NCBI RefSeq assembly: GCF_023712105.1
Contig: NZ_JAMLJI010000001.1
Coordinates: forward strand, 806,001 to 870,000
DNA: 64,000 nucleotides
DNA from: Larsenimonas suaedae
GTDB taxonomy: Bacteria > Pseudomonadota > Gammaproteobacteria > Pseudomonadales > Halomonadaceae
Direction: 5' to 3'
Part shown: one piece after another, positions 39,772-49,974 of the stretch
Layout of the letters: every line of letters begins with the position of its first letter
How positions within the stretch are numbered: position 1 is the first letter of the stretch
Notes under the pieces: generated by a model
Databases searched by the model: none
Told to the model about the DNA's origin: nothing
What the model saw: only the letters and a program-made list of their open reading frames with translations
Made by a program: the position numbers and the translations under genes

Positions 39772-42594
39772 TTATTGATTAAAGGCATCATCGACCAGCC
39801 TACGCTGCTGATCGACGTGCACGGCCATATATCCTGCTGCAGGTGCCGCTGACGCTGCACGCCCGGCAAACGACAAATCGCGTCCAAGCCCTGCACTTAC
39901 CGCATCGGCCGCCTTGCGCATGTGGTGCTGGCTTTGATACCAGGCGCCCTGATTTTGCGGCTCTTCTTGACACCACACGACTTTTTCCAGATTCGGATAC
40001 TGCTCAAGCTGCTTTTGCAGCGACTTCTCCGGGAACGGGTAGAGCTGTTCCACCCGCAGGATAGCCGTATCCTCACGCTCATGCTCGCTGCGATAGTTCG
40101 CCAGGTCGTAGTAGACCTTGCCCGAGCAGATTACAACGCGCTTGACGGCGTCAGCCTCGAGCTTGGCCTGGTCCGGGACGATCATCTGAAACGTACCCTC
40201 GGCCAACTCTTCAAGCGAGGACGTTGCATCCTTGTGACGCAAAAGGCTCTTCGGCGACATGATGATCAGCGGTTTACGGATACGACGCACCGTTTGCCGA
40301 CGCAGCAGATGGAAGATCTGCGCGGGCGTGGTGGGCATGCACACCTGCATGTTGTGCTCGGCGCACAGCTGCAGGAAACGCTCCAGACGCGCCGAGGAGT
40401 GCTCTGGGCCCTGACCTTCATAGCCATGCGGCAGCAAAAGCGTCAGACCGCACAGGCGTGCCCACTTGGTCTCACCCGAGGAAATGAACTGATCGATCAC
40501 GACCTGAGCGCCATTAGCGAAATCGCCAAACTGGGCTTCCCAGATAACCAACGCGTTCGGAGTGGTGGTGGAATAGCCGTATTCGAACGCAAGCACCGCT
40601 TCCTCGGACAGGAAGGAGTCGCGCACCGTGAACATGGGCTGGCCGTCCTTGATGTGCTGAAGCGGCGTCCACGTGTCGTTGTTCTTCTGGTTGTGAATCA
40701 CGGCGTGACGGTGCGAGAACGTACCTCGGCCGGAATCCTGACCTGTCAGACGGATATCGTAGCCTTCGTCGATTAGCGTCGCGTAGGCAAGGGTTTCTGC
40801 AAAGCCCCAGTTCGCGGCAAGCGAACCGGCCGCCATCTTCTTGCGGTCTTCATAGACCTTGGCCACTTGTCGCTGCACTTCATAATCGTCCGGCGCCTCG
40901 CACATCTTGGTGGCAAGTTCCTGAAGCCGTTTCATCGGGAAGGTCGTATCCGCGAAGCCGGTCCACTTGTGGCCAAGATAAGGCGTCCAGTCGACGAACA
41001 GCTCCGTATTGGGCTTCTTGACCAGGGCGTTGGCGACGTGATTGCCCTGATCGAGCAGGTCACGGTAGTTGTCGGAAATCGCTTTGGGGTCGGATTCGCC
41101 GATCACGCCATCCTTCACAAGAAGGTCTGCGTAGATTGCGCGGCTGGTCTTGTGCGACTTGATCTTGTGATACATCTGCGGCTGCGTGGCCGAGGGCTCA
41201 TCGGCCTCGTTGTGGCCGCGCCGGCGGTAGCAGACCAGATCAATGACCACGTCCTTCTTGAACTGCTGACGGTAATCGATCGCGACCTGAGTGGCATGGA
41301 TCACCGCTTCAGGATCATCGCCATTCACATGAAAGATCGGCGCCTGAACCATCTTGGCAATGTCGGTGCAGTACTCGGTCGAGCGCGCATCATCAGGGCG
41401 TGAGGTGGTAAAACCGACCTGGTTGTTGATGATGAGGTGAACCGTGCCACCCGTCTTGTAGCCACGGGTCTGGGACATCTGGAAGGTTTCCATGACAACG
41501 CCCTGGCCCGCGAACGCCGCATCGCCGTGCACGACCAGCGGAAGCACCTGATCGCCGTCGAAATCCTTGCGTCGATCCTGGCGGGCACGAACAGAGCCTT
41601 CGACCACCGGCGATACGATTTCAAGGTGCGAGGGGTTGAACGCCAGTGCCAGATGCACCTCGCCCCCGGTCGTCATGACGTTGGAGCTGAAACCCTGGTG
41701 GTATTTAACGTCACCGGAGCCCTGCTCAAGCATCTTCTTGCCGTCGAATTCATCGATCAGCTCGGAGGGACTCTTGCCCAGTATATTGACCAGCAGGTTG
41801 AGGCGACCGCGGTGCGCCATACCGATAACGACTTCCTTGGTGCCGTAACTGCCGGCACGCTGGATCATCTCATCCACCAGCGGAATGAAGGATTCCCCAC
41901 CCTCGAGACCGAAGCGCTTGGTGCCCGGGTACTTGCTTGCAAGATAATTTTCGAGCCCTTCAGCCGCACTCAGACGCTCGAGAATGTGCTTGCGCGCGTC
42001 TGCGCTGTAATCGGGCTTCGAGCGCACCGATTCAAACCGCTGCTGAAGCCAGCGCTTTTCTTCGGTATCAACGATGTGCATGAACTCGCAGCCGATTGAA
42101 CGGCAGTACGTCTTTTCGAGTGCGTCGACAATTTCCTTGAGCGGCGCGGTGTCCTTACCCAAAAAGAAGGAGCCGGTTTGGAACTCGGTGTCCATGTCTT
42201 CCTGAGCCAACTGATGGAAGGACAGGTCAAGGTCGGGTACACGCTGATTGGATCGCAGGCCGAGCGGGTCAATATTGGCCTGTTGATGCCCCCTGAAACG
42301 AAAGGCATTGATCAACTGAAGGACGCGAACCTGCTTCTTGCTTTCACCGCCTTCATTACCGCCACTGACGGCTACCGAGCGACGCTGCTGCTTGGCGATG
42401 TTATAGAATTCATCGCGAATCGGCGACAAAGGCGTGTCGTGGTTCGGCCCGCCTTCGTATTTCGGAAGCTGATCGAAATATTGCCGCCATTCATCGGGTA
42501 CCGCGGTCGGTTCACTGAGGTATTGCTCGTACAGATCTTCAACGTAATGGACGTTGCCTCCGCTCATGTGCGAAGTTCGTCGCATTAACTCCAT
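39772..42594 (-). CDS. sucA: 2-oxoglutarate dehydrogenase E1
   Basis: This 940-residue thiamine-dependent decarboxylase has the conserved MAHRGRLNLLVN segment, the TPP-binding GDAAFAGQG and NNQVGFTT pieces, and the HLGxxxxP-type region in VALDGLDQG-like context replaced here by family-typical GHKWTGFADTTFP. It is a full-length OGDH E1. The ATG at 42594 follows AGAAGG; an in-frame ATG at 42609 has a poorer site. It heads sucAB-lpdA on the minus strand, with sdhCDAB upstream. Confidence 0.94.
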   Translation of the reverse strand: MELMRRTSHMSGGNVHYVEDLYEQYLSEPTAVPDEWRQYFDQLPKYEGGPNHDTPLSPIRDEFYNIAKQQRRSVAVSGGNEGGESKKQVRVLQLINAFRFRGHQQANIDPLGLRSNQRVPDLDLSFHQLAQEDMDTEFQTGSFFLGKDTAPLKEIVDALEKTYCRSIGCEFMHIVDTEEKRWLQQRFESVRSKPDYSADARKHILERLSAAEGLENYLASKYPGTKRFGLEGGESFIPLVDEMIQRAGSYGTKEVVIGMAHRGRLNLLVNILGKSPSELIDEFDGKKMLEQGSGDVKYHQGFSSNVMTTGGEVHLALAFNPSHLEIVSPVVEGSVRARQDRRKDFDGDQVLPLVVHGDAAFAGQGVVMETFQMSQTRGYKTGGTVHLIINNQVGFTTSRPDDARSTEYCTDIAKMVQAPIFHVNGDDPEAVIHATQVAIDYRQQFKKDVVIDLVCYRRRGHNEADEPSATQPQMYHKIKSHKTSRAIYADLLVKDGVIGESDPKAISDNYRDLLDQGNHVANALVKKPNTELFVDWTPYLGHKWTGFADTTFPMKRLQELATKMCEAPDDYEVQRQVAKVYEDRKKMAAGSLAANWGFAETLAYATLIDEGYDIRLTGQDSGRGTFSHRHAVIHNQKNNDTWTPLQHIKDGQPMFTVRDSFLSEEAVLAFEYGYSTTTPNALVIWEAQFGDFANGAQVVIDQFISSGETKWARLCGLTLLLPHGYEGQGPEHSSARLERFLQLCAEHNMQVCMPTTPAQIFHLLRRQTVRRIRKPLIIMSPKSLLRHKDATSSLEELAEGTFQMIVPDQAKLEADAVKRVVICSGKVYYDLANYRSEHEREDTAILRVEQLYPFPEKSLQKQLEQYPNLEKVVWCQEEPQNQGAWYQSQHHMRKAADAVSAGLGRDLSFAGRAASAAPAAGYMAVHVDQQRRLVDDAFNQ

Positions 42595-42726
42595 GATACC
42601 TTCTTGCATCTTTTGATCACCCTACGCTTTTGGGGTGGTGTCGGCGCCTGGCACGGCCAGACCGCGTTGGCGTCGGCGTTCGGTTACTGAATACGGCGCT
42701 TAAGGCCGCGTTACTCTATTTCAATC

Positions 42727-42762
42727 GACAAAGGCCGACGCACATGGGCGTCGGCCTTTGTC
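42727..42762 (-). terminator. terminator between sdhB and sucA
   Basis: A 15-bp perfect stem (GACAAAGGCCGACGC arm, 6-nt loop) sits downstream of the sdhB stop, before sucA. T content lies mainly inside the descending arm, so termination may be partial, consistent with an sdh-suc read-through operon. Confidence 0.65.
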
Positions 42763-42822
42763 TTCAAGGTTTACTGCTCGTACAGCCAATACCGGTCATG
42801 ATAACAAGCACAGCGGTGCATA

Positions 42823-43533
42823 TTAAGTCGCATTGGACAATAACATCTCACGAATCTTGCCAATGGCCCGTGTGGGGTTAAGCCCCTTCGGACATACATT
42901 GACGCAGTTCATGATACCGCGGCAGCGAAACACGCTGAACGGATCATCAAGCGACGAAAGGCGCTCTTTCGTGGCCGTATCGCGAGAGTCCGCCAGGAAA
43001 CGATAGGCCTGCAAGAGACCCGCCGGGCCCACGAACTTGTCCGGATTCCACCAGAACGACGGGCACGATGTTGAGCAGCACGCACACAGAATGCACTCGT
43101 AAAGGCCATCGAGCTTGTCGCGGTCTTCCGGAGACTGCAGTCGCTCGATGGCAGGCTCTGAGGCATCGTTTTGCAGATAGGGCTGAATACGCTCGTACTG
43201 CTTATAGAACATGCTCATGTCGACCACGAGATCGCGCACGACAGGCAGGCCCGGCAGAGGACGAAGCACAAGCTTGTTGCCCTTGGTCACCTCTGAGATC
43301 GGCGTAACACAGGTCAAGCCGTTCTTGCCGTTCATGTTCACGCCATCGGAGCCACACACGCCCTCTCGGCAACTGCGACGGTACGCAAGCGTACTGTCTT
43401 GTTCCTTGATCATTTGAATCACATTCAGAACCATAAGATCACGGCCCTGAGTGTCGACCTGAAACTCCTGCATGTAAGGTGCATCGTCGGTTTCAGGATT
43501 GTAGCGATAGATGGAAACTTGCAATGTAGACAT
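42823..43533 (-). CDS. sdhB: succinate dehydrogenase iron-sulfur subunit
   Basis: This 236-residue subunit carries a 2Fe-2S ferredoxin-type cluster (SCREGVCGSDG, then LTC) and a C-terminal pair of clusters (CILCACCSTSCP and CRGIMNCVNVCPKG). It passes electrons from SdhA to the membrane subunits. The ATG has GAGGTGAAG upstream, and it follows sdhA by 14 bp. Confidence 0.97.
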   Translation of the reverse strand: MSTLQVSIYRYNPETDDAPYMQEFQVDTQGRDLMVLNVIQMIKEQDSTLAYRRSCREGVCGSDGVNMNGKNGLTCVTPISEVTKGNKLVLRPLPGLPVVRDLVVDMSMFYKQYERIQPYLQNDASEPAIERLQSPEDRDKLDGLYECILCACCSTSCPSFWWNPDKFVGPAGLLQAYRFLADSRDTATKERLSSLDDPFSVFRCRGIMNCVNVCPKGLNPTRAIGKIREMLLSNAT

Positions 43534-43547
43534 TGCGCTTCACCTCA

Positions 43548-45326
43548 TCAATAGGTCCGTTCTTTAGGCTCGAAGGTCTCAACGCTTACCGGTGAGAAAT
43601 TCACGTCACGTTTACCAAGCGTTTTATTATTCGGGTAATAGATCGAGTGCTTGAGCCAGTTTTCATCATCGCGCTTGGGATAATCTTCACGCGAATGAGC
43701 ACCACGGCTTTCACGACGCTCAAGCGCGGCAATTGCCGTCGCTTCGGCGACTTCGAGCAGGTTGTCCAGCTCGAGCGCTTCGACACGCGCCGTATTGAAC
43801 GTATTGGATTTATCCGGCAGGTAGGCCTTGCCGATGCGCTCACGCAGATTGGCAAGTTTCTCGACGCCGTCCTGCATGTACTCTTCCTTGCGGAATACGC
43901 CAAAGTTGTTCTGCATGACTTCCTGGAGCTCCTTGCGAAGCACCGGAATCTCTTCGCCCTCGCCCTGCTTGGAATCATTCCAGCGGTTAAGTCGCGCCAT
44001 CGCATTATCGATGTCGGACTGGCTCGGCGACATGTACTCGATCCCTTCATTAAGGGCGCTTTCGATGAACATGCCGGCCGCGCGGCCAAAGACCACCAGA
44101 TCCAGCAGCGAGTTACCGCCAAGGCGGTTACCACCGTGAACGGAGACACACGCCACTTCACCACAGGCGTACAGACCGTTGATAATGGTGTCGTTACCGT
44201 CTTCATCGACAGACAATGCCTGACCATGAACGTTGGTCGGGATACCGCCCATCATGTAGTGGCAGGTCGGGACAACCGGAATCGGGTCCTTGACCGGATC
44301 GACGTGGGCAAATGTCTTGGAAAGATCGACGATACCTGGCAAGCGCTTCATCAGCGTTTCCTCGCCCAGGTGATCGAGCTTCAGCATGACATGATCGCCG
44401 TTTTCACCGCAGCCACGACCTTCAAGAAGCTCCTGAACCATGGCACGGGCCACGACGTCACGCGAGGCAAGGTCCTTGGCGTTCGGTGCGTAACGCTCCA
44501 TGAAGCGCTCGCCATCCTTATTGATCAGATAGCCGCCTTCACCACGACACCCTTCCGTGACCAGACACCCTGCGCCGTAAATGCCGGTCGGGTGGAACTG
44601 CCACATTTCGATGTCTTGCACCGGGAAGCCTGCACGCAGCGCCATACCGATACCATCACCGGTATTGATAAGGGCATTGGTCGTGGAGGAATAGATACGC
44701 CCGGCACCGCCGGTTGCAAGCACGGTCGCTTTCGAGTTGATCTGTACGGTTTCGCCGGTTTCGATACAAATGGCGATTACACCAACCACATCGTTAGAGG
44801 CGTTACGAATCAGGTCGACCGCATACCACTCATCCAGAAAAACGGTGTTGTTTTTCAGGTTGTTCTGATAAAGCGTATGAAGCAACGCATGTCCGGTACG
44901 GTCCGCCGCGGCGCAGGTACGGGCAGCTTGCCCCCCTTTACCGAAGTCTTTGGACTGACCACCGAAGGGACGCTGGTAGATGCGCCCGTTATCGAAGCGG
45001 GAAAACGGTAGCCCCATGTGCTCGAGCTCGAATACCGCTTTAGGACCTTCCTGACACATGTACTCGATCGCGTCCTGGTCACCGATATAATCGGAGCCCT
45101 TGACGGTGTCGTACATGTGCCACCGCCAATCGTCGTTCGGATCGGCGCTTGCGATGGCGCAGGTAATCCCGCCCTGAGCGGATACAGTGTGCGAGCGTGT
45201 CGGAAATACCTTCGACAATACAGCTGTTTTCTTGCCTGACTTGGCAAGCTCGAGGCCTGCACGAAGGCCGGAACCACCACCACCGATAATGATGGCGTCA
45301 AAACTCATACTACGCATGTTCGACAT
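43548..45326 (-). CDS. sdhA: succinate dehydrogenase flavoprotein subunit
   Basis: This 592-residue subunit oxidises succinate. The FAD-binding [20 protein letters not shown] is at the N-terminus, the covalent-FAD His is in [12 protein letters not shown] near residue 46, and the catalytic region includes [19 protein letters not shown]. The ATG at 45326 has a GGAG site 8 bp upstream. It lies 3 bp after sdhD in the usual sdhCDAB order. Confidence 0.97.
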   Translation of the reverse strand: MSNMRSMSFDAIIIGGGGSGLRAGLELAKSGKKTAVLSKVFPTRSHTVSAQGGITCAIASADPNDDWRWHMYDTVKGSDYIGDQDAIEYMCQEGPKAVFELEHMGLPFSRFDNGRIYQRPFGGQSKDFGKGGQAARTCAAADRTGHALLHTLYQNNLKNNTVFLDEWYAVDLIRNASNDVVGVIAICIETGETVQINSKATVLATGGAGRIYSSTTNALINTGDGIGMALRAGFPVQDIEMWQFHPTGIYGAGCLVTEGCRGEGGYLINKDGERFMERYAPNAKDLASRDVVARAMVQELLEGRGCGENGDHVMLKLDHLGEETLMKRLPGIVDLSKTFAHVDPVKDPIPVVPTCHYMMGGIPTNVHGQALSVDEDGNDTIINGLYACGEVACVSVHGGNRLGGNSLLDLVVFGRAAGMFIESALNEGIEYMSPSQSDIDNAMARLNRWNDSKQGEGEEIPVLRKELQEVMQNNFGVFRKEEYMQDGVEKLANLRERIGKAYLPDKSNTFNTARVEALELDNLLEVAEATAIAALERRESRGAHSREDYPKRDDENWLKHSIYYPNNKTLGKRDVNFSPVSVETFEPKERTY

Positions 45327-45329
45327 TGC

Positions 45330-45677
45330 TTATGCTCCCCAAAGAACTTGAACGCCCCAGATAACGAACGCAAACAGCGCCAGGATCACAGCGGTTTGCA
45401 CACCCAGACGAACGCACGACTTCTTGATGTAATCCGTCGAGACGATCCAAAGGCCGATCCATGCATGGGCAGCGATCGATAGCAGTGCTAGAAGCGTAAA
45501 TATTTTCATCCACGTGCGATCAAAAAGGCTCGACCAGGCCACGTAATCCAGATGGGGGTGAAACAGAAAGAAAGCCACCATAAAGATGGTATAAAGCGCG
45601 AGAATGACCGCAGACGCACGCTGGATCAGCCAGTCGGAGACCCCGGAGCGTCCCAGATTCGTAATATTGGTTACCAT
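45330..45677 (-). CDS. sdhD: succinate dehydrogenase membrane anchor subunit SdhD
   Basis: This 115-residue membrane protein has three hydrophobic helices and holds heme b and ubiquinone together with SdhC. The ATG at 45677 (MVTNITNLGRSGV) aligns with the family start and has an AGGGG site 7 bp upstream; an ATG at 45683 is too close to that site. The start overlaps the sdhC stop by 7 bp. Confidence 0.92.
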   Translation of the reverse strand: MVTNITNLGRSGVSDWLIQRASAVILALYTIFMVAFFLFHPHLDYVAWSSLFDRTWMKIFTLLALLSIAAHAWIGLWIVSTDYIKKSCVRLGVQTAVILALFAFVIWGVQVLWGA

Positions 45678-46069
45678 ACCCATACCCCTGACAGAATGAC
45701 CAAAACTGCGCTGATGACGATCACCAGCTGTGAGCCCCGTTGACCACCTTCGAGCGACTCACCGTAGCCAATGTCCATCAGCAGGTGACGAATGCCGGCG
45801 ACCAGGTGATACCCAAGCGCAGAAAGCAGACCCCAGCACACGATCTTGGCGAGCGCATTACCTGTGATGGCGTCTTTTACCGCGTCGAACCCGGCCGGGG
45901 ATGACAGCGACACATCGAATGCCCAGAACAGAAAGATCAACCCGACAAACAGGATGATTCCGGAAATGCGGTGTGTGATCGAGACAAGGGAAGGAAGGGG
46001 GAATTGTAAACTAGTCAAGTCAAGGTTAACGGGTCGCTTACCTTGTGACGGATTTTTTTTGCTGTTCAC
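45671..46069 (-). CDS. sdhC: succinate dehydrogenase cytochrome b556 subunit SdhC
   Basis: This 132-residue membrane protein has three hydrophobic helices and the family signature RPVNLDL followed by SITHRISGIILF, whose histidine and serine form the quinone site region. A GTG at 46069 (MNSKKNPSQGKRPVNLDL) is chosen because E. coli SdhC begins at the same distance before RPVNLDL; an ATG at 46102 would add eleven residues. It is the first gene of sdhCDAB and has a strong promoter upstream. Confidence 0.9.
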   Translation of the reverse strand: MNSKKNPSQGKRPVNLDLTSLQFPLPSLVSITHRISGIILFVGLIFLFWAFDVSLSSPAGFDAVKDAITGNALAKIVCWGLLSALGYHLVAGIRHLLMDIGYGESLEGGQRGSQLVIVISAVLVILSGVWVW

Positions 46070-46189
46070 GGCGCTTTCACTCTCTCTTGCTCCTCTTAGC
46101 ATCGGCCGACGCTCGGGAGCTTCAATGAATGTATCACGGAAAGAAGACTAGCCACGTCAAGGCTGCCTAGGCCTCATTGCGCGATCGAA

Positions 46190-46218
46190 ATTATAGGCTT
46201 TTGGCTAACGTATGACAA
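46190..46218 (-). promoter_or_regulatory. sigma70 promoter of the sdhCDAB operon
   Basis: On the minus strand TTGTCA (46218-46213), exactly 17 bp and TATAAT (46195-46190). Both hexamers are near-perfect. It lies about 120 bp before the sdhC start in the divergent sdhC-gltA region. Confidence 0.75.
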
Positions 46219-46366
46219 ATTGACACGCGCGCTTTACAGCACCGCATCATGCGCATGCCCACTCAACCATCCATGTTATCGGCAGGTTTCATATTTTTTT
46301 TGTGCTCTGCAGCATTTCAGGTCATCCTTGTAAGGAAAGGCCCGCGTGCCCCGCCCTTCAAACAAA

Positions 46367-46394
46367 TTGACAATCATCGGGAGAATTCTATAGT
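46367..46394 (+). promoter_or_regulatory. sigma70 promoter of gltA
   Basis: TTGACA (46367-46372), 16 bp and TATAGT (46389-46394), about 80 bp before the gltA start. Together with the sdhC promoter this frames a shared regulatory region of about 150 bp between the two. Confidence 0.7.
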
Positions 46395-46473
46395 GGGCAG
46401 GTTAAAAATGACCGGGCAAGGCATACAATCAAGAACTTACGTATTACGCATCGTATAATTATAGGAGGCCATG

Positions 46474-47757
46474 ATGGCTGACAAGAAGGCGCAGCTGAGC
46501 ATCGAAGGGCTTGATCAGCCGATCGAACTGCCTGTCTACAGCGGAACAAAGGGCCCTGACGTCATTGATGTCCGCTCACTGATCGACTCAGGCTACTTTA
46601 CCTTCGACCCGGGATTTGTATCTACCGCCTCCTGCGAATCCGAAATCACCTATATCGATGGCGCCAATGGCGTTCTGCTGCACCGCGGCTATCCAATTGA
46701 CCAGTTGGCCGATAACTCCAACTTCATCGAACTTTGCTACCTACTACTTAATGGCGAACTCCCGACTGAAGAGCAGTACAAGGAGTTCGACAAATGTGTG
46801 CGCAATCACACGATGGTGCACGAACAGATCGCTAACTTCTTCAAGGGCTTTCGCCGTGACGCCCACCCGATGGCCGTTCTTTGTGGCGTCATCGGCGCAC
46901 TCTCGGCCTTCTATCACGACAACCTGGACATCACCGACCCCTCCAATCGTGAAGTTTCGGCAATTCGCCTGATCGCCAAGATGCCGACGCTTGCGGCAAT
47001 GTGCTACAAGTACAACATCGGCCAACCCTTCATGTACCCGCGTAACGATCTGTCTTACGCAGAGAATTTCCTGTACATGATGTTCGGCAACCCCTGTGAG
47101 CCGTTTGAAGTCAACCCGGTCGCAGCCAAGGCCATGGACCGCATCTTCATGCTGCATGCCGATCATGAGCAGAACGCGTCCACATCGACGGTTAGGCTGG
47201 CAGGCTCAACCGGCGCCAACCCCTTTGCATGCATCAGCGCCGGCATCGCGGCACTTTGGGGCCCCGCTCACGGCGGTGCCAACGAAGCCGTTTTGATGAT
47301 GCTTGATGAAATCGGCGATGAATCCGAGGAAAACATCCAGCGCTACGTTGATCGCGCCAAGGACAAGGACGACAGCTTCCGACTCATGGGCTTTGGCCAC
47401 CGTGTCTATCGTAATTTCGATCCTCGCGCCAAGGTCATGAAAGAAACCTGCGACGAAGTGCTTGAAGAACTGGGCGTTGGAAACAATCCCAAGCTCAAGA
47501 TCGCCAAACGACTCGAGCAGATCGCACTGGAAGACGAGTACTTTATCGAGCGCAAGCTCTATCCAAATGTCGATTTCTATTCAGGCATCATCCTCGAAGC
47601 CTTGGGCATCCCGACCAACATGTTCACGGTTATCTTCGCCCTGTCGCGTACGACTGGCTGGATTTCTCACTGGAACGAGATGATCACCAAAGGCGTTCGA
47701 ATCGGCCGCCCTCGCCAGCTTTACAAAGGCCACACAGAGCGCGATTACCCAGAATAA
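46474..47757 (+). CDS. gltA: citrate synthase
   Basis: This 427-residue enzyme condenses acetyl-CoA and oxaloacetate. It is the type II, hexameric, NADH-sensitive proteobacterial form by length and by segments [14 protein letters not shown] (catalytic His), [11 protein letters not shown] and [18 protein letters not shown] 46474 is preferred over 46471 because the AGGAGG site is then 5 bp away instead of 2. It diverges from sdhCDAB; a perfect-stem terminator follows. Confidence 0.97.
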   Translation: MADKKAQLSIEGLDQPIELPVYSGTKGPDVIDVRSLIDSGYFTFDPGFVSTASCESEITYIDGANGVLLHRGYPIDQLADNSNFIELCYLLLNGELPTEEQYKEFDKCVRNHTMVHEQIANFFKGFRRDAHPMAVLCGVIGALSAFYHDNLDITDPSNREVSAIRLIAKMPTLAAMCYKYNIGQPFMYPRNDLSYAENFLYMMFGNPCEPFEVNPVAAKAMDRIFMLHADHEQNASTSTVRLAGSTGANPFACISAGIAALWGPAHGGANEAVLMMLDEIGDESEENIQRYVDRAKDKDDSFRLMGFGHRVYRNFDPRAKVMKETCDEVLEELGVGNNPKLKIAKRLEQIALEDEYFIERKLYPNVDFYSGIILEALGIPTNMFTVIFALSRTTGWISHWNEMITKGVRIGRPRQLYKGHTERDYPE

Positions 47758-47787
47758 AGCGGGCTCGCGCCGATCCAGGAAAGACCT

Positions 47788-47824
47788 AAAAAAGAAGCCG
47801 CCCCATGGGGCGGCTTCTTTTTTT
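47788..47824 (+). terminator. strong terminator of gltA
   Basis: A 17-bp palindromic stem centred on CCCCATGGGG, starting from an A run and ending in a seven-T run. Also functional in reverse. Confidence 0.9.
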
Positions 47825-47852
47825 AGGACCCTCGCATTTGAGGCGTCGCATA

Positions 47853-47875
47853 TTGTCCACACTTTCTGTGGATAA
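47853..47875. promoter_or_regulatory. inverted pair of DnaA boxes
   Basis: TTGTCCACA at 47853-47861 (one mismatch to TTATCCACA) and TGTGGATAA at 47867-47875 (perfect box on the opposite strand) face each other across 5 bp. The 210 bp that follow up to tRNA-Glu are AT-rich with no gene, and a weaker copy (GGTGGACAA, 48044-48052) lies there. The dyad might also fold as a hairpin. Confidence 0.4.
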
Positions 47876-48088
47876 CCCTGTAAACAACTCGAAAACGCGC
47901 CCTCAAAACCGCCATGACAGCCGGGTTACAGACAGATTGCTCACTTTTTACCCAATAATAAGCGTATGATTTTATTGAATTTTATCTAAACAACTCACAA
48001 AAAATCGCCAAACACACTGATACGAGCAAACGCCATACCGAACGGTGGACAATTTAATGGAAACAAACGATTTATAAGGGAAAATGAG

Positions 48089-48164
48089 TGGCGTCCCATA
48101 GGGGGTTCGAACCCCTGTTACCGCCGTGAAAGGGCGGTGTCCTAGACCACTAGACGAATGGGAC
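48089..48164 (-). tRNA. tRNA-Glu (anticodon TTC)
   Basis: The 76-nt cloverleaf starts GTCCCATTCGTCTAG, has anticodon loop CTTTCAC between CCGCC and GGCGG, and an encoded CCA. It follows tRNA-Ala on the same transcript. Confidence 0.96.
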
Positions 48165-48170
48165 GCAAAA

Positions 48171-48246
48171 TGGTGGAGCCTATCGGGATCGAACCGATGA
48201 CCTCAACGCTGCCAGCGTTGCGCTCTCCCAGCTGAGCTAAGGCCCC
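48171..48246 (-). tRNA. tRNA-Ala (anticodon GGC)
   Basis: The 76-nt cloverleaf starts GGGGCCTTAGCTCAG, has anticodon loop CTGGCAG between CAACG and CGTTG, and an encoded CCA. It lies 100 bp downstream of gltX, as in Pseudomonas. Confidence 0.96.
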
Positions 48247-48314
48247 ACTAACGCTTGAACACAAGCTTGGTGGGATGCCCTTTCGAAACCTTCTTGCTCG
48301 AAAAGACGGGACGG

Positions 48315-48343
48315 ATAATACCCAGGCCCCGTCTTTTCGTCAA
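48315..48343 (-). promoter_or_regulatory. promoter of the tRNA-Ala/tRNA-Glu operon
   Basis: On the minus strand TTGACG (48343-48338), 17 bp and TATTAT (48320-48315) start directly after the gltX stop. A GC-rich discriminator (CCGTCCCG) follows, as usual for stable RNA genes. An inverted repeat AAAAGACGGG/CCCGTCTTTT (48301-48310 with 48328-48337) overlaps it. Confidence 0.65.
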
Positions 48344-48346
48344 CCC

Positions 48347-49834
48347 TTAATTCGCGCCGAGTTCCTTGTAGCGCTTCTCGAGTACCTTGGTGCGTTTTTT
48401 GGAGGGCGCGCCCAAGAGGCTGATCGCATGACGCAAGCGCGCACGCGTGACATCAGCGCCCAGAATTACCATGGCGTCCATGACCGATGTCGAGGCCGTA
48501 CTGCCCGTGATCGCCACGAACACTGGCGCCAGAAACTGCTTCATCTTGAGCTCGAAGTGCTCCGAAAGCATCTTGACCTCAGCCATGACATGCGCCTTAT
48601 CCCACTCTCGCAGCGCTTCCAGGCGCCACAGCAGAAGCTGAAGCAGATCGACAACCGTCTCGCGTTCCATGTTGACGTCATCGAAACTCGCCTCCTTGAG
48701 CGCCGGATACCCTGCAAAAAAGTGCCCCGCCAGCGGCATCACATCGGAAAGCGTCTGAACCCGCGGGCGAATCTGAGGCAGAATCTGATCGATATATCCC
48801 TCATTGAACGCCCACTGGATCAAATGACGCTTCAGGTCATCGTCGGACAGATCATCACGCAGATATACCCCGTTCAGCCAGGTCAGCTTCTCAAGGTCAA
48901 ATACCGGGCCGCCAAGTGAGACACGATTGACATCAAACGCGCTCATCATCTCATCGAGGGTGAACTTTTCACGCTCATCCGGCATCGACCAACCCATGCG
49001 CCCGAGATAATTGATCACCGCCTGCGGCAAAAAGCCCATCTTGCGGTAGTAATTGATCGAAGTCGGGTTCTTGCGCTTGGAAAGCTTCGACTTGTCCGGA
49101 TTACGAAGCAGCGGCATGTGGCACAACACCGGCATGTCCCACCCGAAATATTCGTAAAGCAGCTTGTGCTTCGGCGCCGAATTGATCCACTCCTCACCGC
49201 GCAGCACATGTGTAATACCCATCAGATGGTCATCAACAATGTTGGCCAGATGATAGGTAGGCATGCCATCGGACTTGAGCAGGATCTGGGCATCGACCTG
49301 CGCCCAGTCAAGTTCGATGTCACCGCGCAGCATGTCATTGACGATGCATACCCCCTCGCTTGGCACCTTCATGCGCACGACATACGGCCACTGCTCGGCC
49401 TCGCGCGTATCGAACTCTTCCTGTGAGAGCAGCAGATCGTCATATTTAAGTGCAGCGAACTGACCCTGCGCCTTACGCTCATCGCGAAGGGCATCAAGCT
49501 CCTCGGACGTGCGATAGCATTTGAAGGCGTGTCCGGCATTCAATAGCTGCTCGGCGTATTGTGCGTAGATCGTGCCTCGCTCACTTTGACGATAAGGGCC
49601 GTGTGGCCCGCCCACATCCGGACCTTCGTCCCACTCGAGACCGAGCCAGCGCAGACTGTCGAGAATCATTTGCTCCGAGGATGCGGTCGAGCGGCTCTGG
49701 TCGGTATCCTCAATGCGAAGAATGAATTGACCGCCGTGCTGGCGCGCGAAACACAGATTGAACAAGGCTATATACGCTGTTCCTACATGAGGATCCCCCG
49801 TTGGGGAAGGCGCGACACGCGTTCTTACCGTCAT
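48347..49834 (-). CDS. gltX: glutamate--tRNA ligase
   Basis: This 495-residue class I synthetase has a HIGH-type motif in [14 protein letters not shown] near residues 8-21 and the KMSKS-type loop SKLSKRKN near 245. The [10 protein letters not shown] segment is the glutamate-site signature. It charges tRNA-Glu, which is encoded just downstream. The catalytic motif reads HVGT instead of HIGH, common in this family. A TATAAT lies 40 bp upstream. Confidence 0.96.
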   Translation of the reverse strand: MTVRTRVAPSPTGDPHVGTAYIALFNLCFARQHGGQFILRIEDTDQSRSTASSEQMILDSLRWLGLEWDEGPDVGGPHGPYRQSERGTIYAQYAEQLLNAGHAFKCYRTSEELDALRDERKAQGQFAALKYDDLLLSQEEFDTREAEQWPYVVRMKVPSEGVCIVNDMLRGDIELDWAQVDAQILLKSDGMPTYHLANIVDDHLMGITHVLRGEEWINSAPKHKLLYEYFGWDMPVLCHMPLLRNPDKSKLSKRKNPTSINYYRKMGFLPQAVINYLGRMGWSMPDEREKFTLDEMMSAFDVNRVSLGGPVFDLEKLTWLNGVYLRDDLSDDDLKRHLIQWAFNEGYIDQILPQIRPRVQTLSDVMPLAGHFFAGYPALKEASFDDVNMERETVVDLLQLLLWRLEALREWDKAHVMAEVKMLSEHFELKMKQFLAPVFVAITGSTASTSVMDAMVILGADVTRARLRHAISLLGAPSKKRTKVLEKRYKELGAN

Positions 49835-49873
49835 AAACTCTCAACCGTTGCCACTTTGAATGTGAAGCCGGTC

Positions 49874-49879
49874 ATTATA
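49874..49879 (-). promoter_or_regulatory. -10 element upstream of gltX
   Basis: A perfect TATAAT on the minus strand sits 40 bp before the gltX ATG. No good -35 hexamer is visible at the expected distance. Confidence 0.4.
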
Positions 49880-49974
49880 CGAGAAGTCCGCATCAGGTTC
49901 GATGTGCGACAACCGGCCGCTGTCGACGAAATACCCATGTATTACACTGGGTCTTTATTGTCTGCGGAGTGGTT

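Noticed and set aside
48301-48337. AAAAGACGGG/CCCGTCTTTT inverted repeat as a gltX terminator
   Set aside because: The loop is 17 nt and the same bases form a promoter for the tRNAs, which is the better-supported reading. A dual role cannot be excluded.
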